A stretch of DNA of 64,000 bases, taken from the NCBI RefSeq assembly GCF_002278135.3, contig NZ_CP029425.2, forward strand, positions 124,001-188,000, in the 5' to 3' direction. The notes beneath the pieces are model-generated. The model worked only from the letters and a program-made list of their open reading frames with translations. It had not been told where the DNA came from and ran no database searches. Source of the stretch: Bradyrhizobium ottawaense (GTDB taxonomy: Bacteria; Pseudomonadota; Alphaproteobacteria; Rhizobiales; Xanthobacteraceae). Shown here piece by piece: positions 59,281-64,000 of the stretch (position 1 is its first letter; each line of letters opens with the position of its first letter). Both the position numbers and the translations under genes were made by a program.

Positions 59281-59288
59281 GACCGTCG

Positions 59289-59912
59289 CTAACCCGCCAG
59301 ATCGAGCTTCGAGGCCACCGTCGAATCCGCATTGAGCCGGTAGATGATCGGCACACCCGTCGCCAGCTCGCGCTTCAAGATGCCTTCGGGCGAGAGCTTT
59401 TCCAGCACCATGATCAGCGCGCGCAGCGAATTGCCATGGGCGGCGACCAGCGTGCGCTTGCCGTTGAGCACGCCGGGCAGGATCTCCTGCACGTAGTACG
59501 GCAATGCACGTGCGAGGGTGTCCTTCAGGCTTTCGCCGCCGGGCGGCGGCACGTCGTAGGAGCGGCGCCAGATCAGCACCTGGTCCTCACCCCATTTCTT
59601 GCGCGCGTCGTCCTTGTTGAGGCCGGAGAGATCGCCGTAATCGCGCTCGTTCAGCGCGAGGTTCTTCGTCGTCGGCAGGCCCTCCTGGCCGAGCTCGCCG
59701 AGAATGAGGTCGAGCGTGTGCTGCGCGCGGGTGAGCACCGAAGTGTAGGCGACGTCGAACACGAGGCCCTGCGCCTTCAACTTGCGGCCGGCTTCCGTGG
59801 CTTCCTTGACGCCGAGTTCGGTGAGGTCAGGGTCCTTCCAACCCGTGAACAGGTTCTTCAGATTCCATTCGCTCTGGCCGTGGCGCACGAGCACGAGAAG
59901 ACGTTCGCTCAT
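59289..59912 (-). CDS. gpmA: 2,3-bisphosphoglycerate-dependent phosphoglycerate mutase
   Basis: 207 residues from the ATG at 59912 ([17 protein letters not shown]); upstream frame lies in a repeat. Catalytic [19 protein letters not shown] and the second His in [13 protein letters not shown] are present. Shorter than the 250-residue enteric enzyme, as usual for alphaproteobacteria. Interconverts 3- and 2-phosphoglycerate in glycolysis/gluconeogenesis. Downstream of dapB on the same strand. Confidence 0.95.
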   Translation of the reverse strand: MSERLLVLVRHGQSEWNLKNLFTGWKDPDLTELGVKEATEAGRKLKAQGLVFDVAYTSVLTRAQHTLDLILGELGQEGLPTTKNLALNERDYGDLSGLNKDDARKKWGEDQVLIWRRSYDVPPPGGESLKDTLARALPYYVQEILPGVLNGKRTLVAAHGNSLRALIMVLEKLSPEGILKRELATGVPIIYRLNADSTVASKLDLAG

Positions 59913-59941
59913 TGACTGCTTTCCGTTCGGGTTATTTGTTT

Positions 59942-59990
59942 GAGCATGATCTTGTCGGAAAACCGCTCCACACTTTTCCGGATCATGCTC
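59942..59990. repeat. 49-bp palindromic repeat (GAGCATGATC...GATCATGCTC)
   Basis: Ends are inverted, with TCGGAAAACCGCT and ACACTTTTCCGGA in the middle that also pair. A near-identical copy is at 61388-61436. Lies between dapB and gpmA. Confidence 0.85.
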
Positions 59991-59995
59991 GTCGA

Positions 59996-60811
59996 TCAGA
60001 TATCGGCGAGGCCGAGCACGTCGGCCATGGAGTAGTGGCCCGGCTTCTTGCCATGCGCCCACAGCGCCGCCTTCAGCGCGCCATGGGCGAACAGCATGCG
60101 ATCCTCGGCCTGGTGCGACAGCGTCAGGCGCTCGAACGGGCCGAGGAAGGTGACGCTGTGATCGCCGGCGACGGTGCCGCCGCGCAACGAGGCGAAACCG
60201 ATATTGCCCGGCCTGCGCGCGCCGGTGATGCCGTCACGGCCACGCTCGGAATGGTCATCGAGGGTGACGCCGCGGCCGCTGGCTGCGGCCTGCCCCAGCA
60301 TCAGCGCGGTGCCGGATGGCGCATCGACCTTCATCCGGTGATGGGTCTCGACGATCTCGATATCAAAACTCTGGTCGAGCGCCTTGGCGACGCGCTTGAC
60401 CACGGCGGCCAGCAGATTGACGCCGAGGCTCATATTGCCTGATTGCACCACGACGGCGCGGTTGGTGACGCTCTTGATCACGGCATTGTCGGAGCCCGAC
60501 AATCCGGTCGTGCCGACGACATGCACGATCCCGCGCTGTGCCGCGATCGCGACATTTGCGATGGTCGCCGCCGGAACGGTGAAGTCGAGGATGCCGTCGG
60601 CCTCCTTCGACATCGCCCAGAGGTCAGCGGAGAGCTTGATGTCGTTGGCCGGCAGTCCTGCGAGCACACCGGCATCCTTGCCGAGCAGCTCCGAGCCGGG
60701 GGCCTCGAGCGCGCCGGCCAGCACCGCGCCTTTGCTCTCGGCAATCGCCCGCACCAGCGCGCGGCCCATCCGGCCACCGGCTCCAGCAACAATCAGGCGC
60801 ATGTCGGACAT
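59996..60811 (-). CDS. dapB: 4-hydroxy-tetrahydrodipicolinate reductase
   Basis: 271 residues. NAD(P) motif [16 protein letters not shown], the catalytic [20 protein letters not shown] with conserved His and Lys, and GTTGLSG. Second enzyme of the diaminopimelate/lysine branch. Start either 60811 ([10 protein letters not shown]) or the second ATG at 60802. Separated from gpmA by 83 bp containing a repeat. Confidence 0.96.
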   Translation of the reverse strand: MSDMRLIVAGAGGRMGRALVRAIAESKGAVLAGALEAPGSELLGKDAGVLAGLPANDIKLSADLWAMSKEADGILDFTVPAATIANVAIAAQRGIVHVVGTTGLSGSDNAVIKSVTNRAVVVQSGNMSLGVNLLAAVVKRVAKALDQSFDIEIVETHHRMKVDAPSGTALMLGQAAASGRGVTLDDHSERGRDGITGARRPGNIGFASLRGGTVAGDHSVTFLGPFERLTLSHQAEDRMLFAHGALKAALWAHGKKPGHYSMADVLGLADI

Positions 60812-60895
60812 GGTGTGATCCTCTCATGGCCGTTGTAGCGGGGGGACGCAGTTCCGGCAACCGAGGGGGGAGCAGACGGGCGACCCTCTCTAAAG

Positions 60896-60980
60896 CGTCA
60901 TGGCCGGGCTTGTCCCGGCCATCCGCGCCTTGCCACGCGCAGGAAGAACGTGGATGCCCGGGACAAGCCCGGGCATGACG
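60896..60980. repeat. 85-bp inverted repeat (CGTCATGGCCGGGCTTGTC...GCCCGGGCATGACG)
   Basis: Outer arms inverted: GTCATGGCCGGGCTTGTCCC against GGGACAAGCCCGGGCATGAC. Located upstream of dapB, behind the DUF1330 gene. Confidence 0.8.
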
Positions 60981-61042
60981 ACCCCTCGTGAACGTTCAAA
61001 TGCGACGGCCCCTCCCGCGCAGGGGAAGACCAGCAGCACGCC

Positions 61043-61354
61043 TCAGCCGTCAGACGGCTGCGGGCCGTCATAGCCCTCGATGATGATGAGGTCGGCGACC
61101 GAGTGCGGCTGGCGCACCTTGATGTTGGCCTGGTATTCCGGCGAATTGTAGCAGGCGATCGCGGTCTCGTAGTCCGGGAATTCGATCACGACGTTGCGGG
61201 TGCGGCTGGCGCCTTCGACGGTGGTGAACTTTCCGGCGCGGACGACGAAGCGACCACCCCACTTCTTGAAGATCGGGCCGTTGGCGACGGCGTAGGGCTT
61301 GTAGCCCTCGTCACTGCTCACATCGACGCGCCCGATCCAGTAGCCTTTTGCCAT
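61043..61354 (-). CDS. DUF1330 protein
   Basis: 103 residues. AKGYWIGRVDVSSDEGYKPYAVANGPIFKKWGGRFVVRAGKF and RNVVIEFPDYETAIACYNSPEYQ are the dimeric alpha/beta-barrel pattern of DUF1330. Likely a small cytoplasmic enzyme or ligand binder of unknown role. Confidence 0.93.
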   Translation of the reverse strand: MAKGYWIGRVDVSSDEGYKPYAVANGPIFKKWGGRFVVRAGKFTTVEGASRTRNVVIEFPDYETAIACYNSPEYQANIKVRQPHSVADLIIIEGYDGPQPSDG

Positions 61355-61387
61355 TGTTCTTCTCCCTGTTGTTGCTGATCTTCATTT

Positions 61388-61436
61388 GAGCATGATCTGA
61401 TCGGAAAACCGCTTCTCACTTTTCCGGATCGTGCTC
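61388..61436. repeat. 49-bp palindromic repeat (GAGCATGATC...GATCGTGCTC)
   Basis: Second good copy of the family at 59942-59990. It ends at the pyrF stop codon (61435). Confidence 0.85.
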
Positions 61437-62142
61437 AGAGCGCCTGCGCGATCTCGGCCTGGATGGCTTCCGCGATCGCCTTCGGATCGGCGGCTTCGAC
61501 GACCGGCCGTCCGACGACGAGATAATCGGCGCCGGCGGCGATCGCGCGGCCCGGCGTCATGATGCGCTTCTGGTCGCCGGTCGCCGAACCGACCGGCCGG
61601 ATGCCGGGGGTGACGAGATGCATCTGGTGGCCGACGATCTTGCGCAAGGCCCCGACTTCCTCCGGCGACGACACCAGTCCGTCGATGCCAAGCACCTGCG
61701 CCTGCTGCGCGCGGGCCTCGACCAGCTCGGAGACGCCGAGCCGATAGCCGGCCGCGTGCAGATCGTCCTCGTTGTAGGATGTCAGCACCGTGACGGCGAG
61801 GATCTTCAGGCTGGAATTGCCGCGGCCTTCGACTGCGCCCTTCATGGTCTGCGGATAGGCGTGCACGGTGAGGAAGGTGGCGCCGAGCCTGGTGATGCTT
61901 TCGACGCCTTGCATCACGGTGTTGCCGATGTCGTGCAGCTTGAGATCGAGAAAGACCTTCTTGCCCCTGTCGGCGAGCTTGCCGACCAGCGGCAATCCGC
62001 CGGCATAAGCGAGCCGATAACCGATCTTGTAGAAGCTGACGCTGTCGCCGAGACGATTGATCGTCGCCTCCGCGGCATCGACGCTGGGCAGATCGAGCGC
62101 GACGATCAGGCGGTCCTTGGGGGCGATCTCGGCTGGCGTCAT
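61435..62142 (-). CDS. pyrF: orotidine 5'-phosphate decarboxylase
   Basis: 235 residues. [17 protein letters not shown], the catalytic [13 protein letters not shown] (Asp-Lys-x-x-Asp) and the phosphate loop [17 protein letters not shown], plus [11 protein letters not shown]. Last step of UMP synthesis. The FMN-reductase gene ends 6 bp upstream on the same strand, so the two are likely cotranscribed. Confidence 0.97.
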   Translation of the reverse strand: MTPAEIAPKDRLIVALDLPSVDAAEATINRLGDSVSFYKIGYRLAYAGGLPLVGKLADRGKKVFLDLKLHDIGNTVMQGVESITRLGATFLTVHAYPQTMKGAVEGRGNSSLKILAVTVLTSYNEDDLHAAGYRLGVSELVEARAQQAQVLGIDGLVSSPEEVGALRKIVGHQMHLVTPGIRPVGSATGDQKRIMTPGRAIAAGADYLVVGRPVVEAADPKAIAEAIQAEIAQAL

Positions 62143-62148
62143 GTCACC

Positions 62149-62727
62149 TCACATCATGCGTTGGGAAAAGTCGATCAACTGCGCCACCAACTCCTTCAAC
62201 GCGGCGATATCGCCCTCGTTCTTGAGCTTGTCCATATCGTCATAGGCCTGGTCGGCAAAGGCGAGCGTGAGCTGGCTGGCAATCACATTGGCGTGGCAGG
62301 AGGTCAGGATCAGCCGCAGCGCCTGCAGGGCACGGGCCGCACCGAGCCGGCTCTGCGAGGCGCCGGCGAGCGCGAAGGCGCGGTTGCGGAACACATCGCC
62401 GCGCGCCTCGTGCAGATCGTGCACGCGGCTGACCCAGTCGATTGCGTTCTTGAGCAGCGGCGGCACCGAGGCATTGTATTCGGGCGAGACGATCAGCACG
62501 CCATGATGCGCGCCGATCATACGCTTGAGGTTGATCGCGTGCTTCGGCAGGCCGGACTTGGCCTGGAGATCGCCATCATAGATCGGCAGCGGAAAATCGG
62601 CGAGCGAGATGCGGGTGACGTCCACGCCGGCCCGGGCAAACTCATAGGCGGCGACCGCCGCCAGCTTCGCATTGTGCGAGCCGGTGCGCAGCGAGCCGGG
62701 AATGATCAGGATCTTGGGAGCTGACAT
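62149..62727 (-). CDS. NADPH-dependent FMN reductase-like flavoprotein
   Basis: 192 residues from the ATG at 62727 (MSAPKILIIPGSLRTGSHN); the frame runs on to 62766. FMN phosphate loop GSLRTGSHNAKLA and the SPEYNASVPPLLKNAIDWVSR segment mark the family (ChrR/YieF/ArsH-like). Probably a quinone or flavin reductase. Forms a unit with pyrF. Confidence 0.9.
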   Translation of the reverse strand: MSAPKILIIPGSLRTGSHNAKLAAVAAYEFARAGVDVTRISLADFPLPIYDGDLQAKSGLPKHAINLKRMIGAHHGVLIVSPEYNASVPPLLKNAIDWVSRVHDLHEARGDVFRNRAFALAGASQSRLGAARALQALRLILTSCHANVIASQLTLAFADQAYDDMDKLKNEGDIAALKELVAQLIDFSQRMM

Positions 62728-62784
62728 CCAATCCAATGCGTTCGGCGAAACGAGCCCGCCGCGCAAAGAACCGAGCCGGCGGAA

Positions 62785-63384
62785 TTAGTGCTTGCGATAC
62801 ACCCAGACGCGGGCGGGCGGAAGGTTCATCCAGATCCGTTCCGAAGCCTCTGTGGACACGCCGGGCAGCGATTTCGGGATCGGCGGCACCACCGCATAGG
62901 TGAACTGGACGAAGGGCGCGCCGGGCGCGAGCGCCGTGAAGGCGTCGCGGATCAGCCGCAGCCGCGTCAGCATCGGTTTTGTCACCAGCGGCAGGCCGGA
63001 GACGACCGCGGAGGCCGGCGCGCTCAGGACGTTCCAGAGCGTGTCACGCAGGCGATAGGCATCGCCCTGCACCACCTTGGCCTGCGGATAGCGGTCGCGC
63101 AGCAGGGCGCAGAAGCCGGGATTGTATTCGACGAGGACGAGACGCTTCTGGTCGACGCCGCGCTCGATCAGGGCCGAGGTGATGGCGCCGGTGCCGGGTC
63201 CGAGTTCGACCACAGGCGCGTCCGAATCGACATCGACGTAATGGGCCATGGTCCGGGCCAAGAGCTTGCCCGACGGCATCACCGCGCCCATGTGGAGGGG
63301 CTTTTCGATCCATGATCTGAGGAAGCGCACCTCGTCGTCGAGACGAGGCTTCTTCAACGCACGCGCGGACGATGGCAATGGCAT
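62785..63384 (-). CDS. SAM-dependent methyltransferase, PmtA-like (phospholipid N-methylation)
   Basis: 199 residues, the size of rhizobial PmtA. SAM motif I VVELGPGTGAITSALI, acidic loop LVLVEYNPGFCALLRDRYP, and VVQGDAYRL; the N-terminal FLRSWIEKPLHMGAVMPSGKLLARTMA is typical of the phosphatidylethanolamine methyltransferase/rRNA-methylase-like group. Position next to dnaJ fits the Bradyrhizobium pmtA locus, but I rely on recall for that. Would make phosphatidylcholine. Confidence 0.8.
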   Translation of the reverse strand: MPLPSSARALKKPRLDDEVRFLRSWIEKPLHMGAVMPSGKLLARTMAHYVDVDSDAPVVELGPGTGAITSALIERGVDQKRLVLVEYNPGFCALLRDRYPQAKVVQGDAYRLRDTLWNVLSAPASAVVSGLPLVTKPMLTRLRLIRDAFTALAPGAPFVQFTYAVVPPIPKSLPGVSTEASERIWMNLPPARVWVYRKH

Positions 63385-63472
63385 GTCAGGACCGGACGGG
63401 ACCGCGGGACCGCGGCGTGTCAGAAAATGGTCATAAAGACGTATAGGCCGAAGGCGGTATGGTCAAGCCGGG

Positions 63473-64000
63473 TCAACTCGCCCGATTACCGAAGAAATCC
63501 TTGACCTTGGCGAAGAAGCCCTCGGATTCCGGCTGGGTGTTGCCGGAGGACAGCTTTTCGAACTCGGCCAGCAATTCCTGCTGCTTCTTGGTGAGGTTCT
63601 GCGGGGTCTCGACCACGACCTGAACATACATGTCGCCCATCTGGCGCGACCGCAGCACCGGCATGCCTTTTGATGCAATGCGGAACCGGCGGTTCGACTG
63701 GGTCCCGGCCGGCACCTTCACCTTGGCCTTGCCCTTCTCGATGGTCGGCACCTCGAATTCGCCGCCGAGCGCGGCCGTCACCATCGAGATCGGCACACGG
63801 CAATGCAGATCGGCGCCGTCGCGCTGGAAGAACTGGTGCTGGGCCAGCGACAGGAAGATGTAGAGGTCGCCGGGCGGACCGCCGCGAACCCCTGCCTCGC
63901 CCTCGCCGGCGAGCCTGATCCTTGTGCCGTCCTCGACGCCCGGGGGAATGTTGACCGAAAGATTCCGCTCGCGGGTGACGCGGCCCTGGCCCGAGCACGA
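63473..64000 (-). CDS. dnaJ: chaperone DnaJ, C-terminal part (runs off window)
   Basis: The frame is open to the window edge. It begins with the last zinc repeat ([13 protein letters not shown]), continues through C-terminal domain II ([30 protein letters not shown]... [28 protein letters not shown]) and the dimerisation tail ([16 protein letters not shown]... [10 protein letters not shown]). Co-chaperone of DnaK; dnaK would lie beyond the right edge. Confidence 0.96.
   Translation of the reverse strand, partial: SCSGQGRVTRERNLSVNIPPGVEDGTRIRLAGEGEAGVRGGPPGDLYIFLSLAQHQFFQRDGADLHCRVPISMVTAALGGEFEVPTIEKGKAKVKVPAGTQSNRRFRIASKGMPVLRSRQMGDMYVQVVVETPQNLTKKQQELLAEFEKLSSGNTQPESEGFFAKVKDFFGNRAS

Overview
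The window is a high-GC alphaproteobacterial chromosome segment, most likely Bradyrhizobium or a close Bradyrhizobiaceae relative. Evidence: the lptC-lptA-lptB-rpoN-hpf-ptsN run, the dnaJ/methyltransferase neighbourhood, a separated infC and rpmI-rplT, a UbiA/DprE1/DprE2-type set of genes, and many imperfect palindromic intergenic repeats. No database search was possible; assignments rest on motifs, lengths and gene order.

Region 1 (1-14271) is mostly core. It opens with the N-terminal part of a large autotransporter-like protein, then the reverse-strand envelope/regulation cluster ptsN, hpf, rpoN, lptB, lptA, lptC, followed by a short RNase D and a HAD-UbiA prenyltransferase fusion. After these come a trimeric (YadA-type) autotransporter with about fifteen 16-residue head repeats, translationally coupled to a small exported protein, a divergent MFS exporter and an LprI-like exported protein.

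Region 2 (14578-28955) is a 14.4-kb genomic island. It lies between a 17-bp direct repeat that is the 3' end of tRNA-Leu(CAG), and a tyrosine integrase sits next to the intact tRNA. Cargo: a small protein plus an SMC/Rad50-like ATPase with a zinc-hook CxxC (candidate defence pair); an ImmA/IrrE-type HTH-metallopeptidase with a DUF4411 PIN protein (toxin-antitoxin-like); a tightly packed five-gene cassette (RAMA-like protein, serine recombinase, two unknowns, and a protein with the palm motifs of a family A DNA polymerase); an XRE regulator; two stand-alone receiver proteins; a PilZ protein; and small orphans. There are no phage structural or conjugation genes, so the island looks mobilised or defence-oriented rather than self-transmissible.

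Region 3 (28939-47000) returns to core: an NDUFA9-like epimerase, DprE2/DprE1-like enzymes, uppP, a GST overlapping queG, thioesterase, NTF2-like and hydrolase genes, infC (AUU start) with a terminator, rpmI-rplT, pheS-pheT and a TauE/SafE permease. A DUF559 endonuclease-like gene sits between pheS and pheT inside a 475-bp unit bounded by near-identical 46-bp inverted repeats. A Tat-exported flavin amine oxidase closes the region.

Region 4 (47000-64000): a YiiX-like peptidase; a complete 1490-bp IS4-type element with 20-bp inverted repeats and an 8-bp target duplication, which landed inside a dispersed palindromic repeat and whose transposase is frameshifted; a CsoR-type repressor divergent from a CopA-type ATPase with a palindromic operator between them; nikR; an EI24 protein; an EmrAB-like efflux pair; nth; DUF2244; an AraC-Ogt fusion; gpmA, dapB, DUF1330, pyrF, an FMN reductase, a PmtA-like methyltransferase and the C-terminal part of dnaJ running off the window.

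Cell-envelope functions recur in the core part: LPS transport (LptABC), undecaprenyl recycling (UppP), possible polyprenyl-phosphoryl-arabinose synthesis (UbiA/DprE1/DprE2) and surface adhesins. The island and the many palindromic repeats are the main accessory layers.
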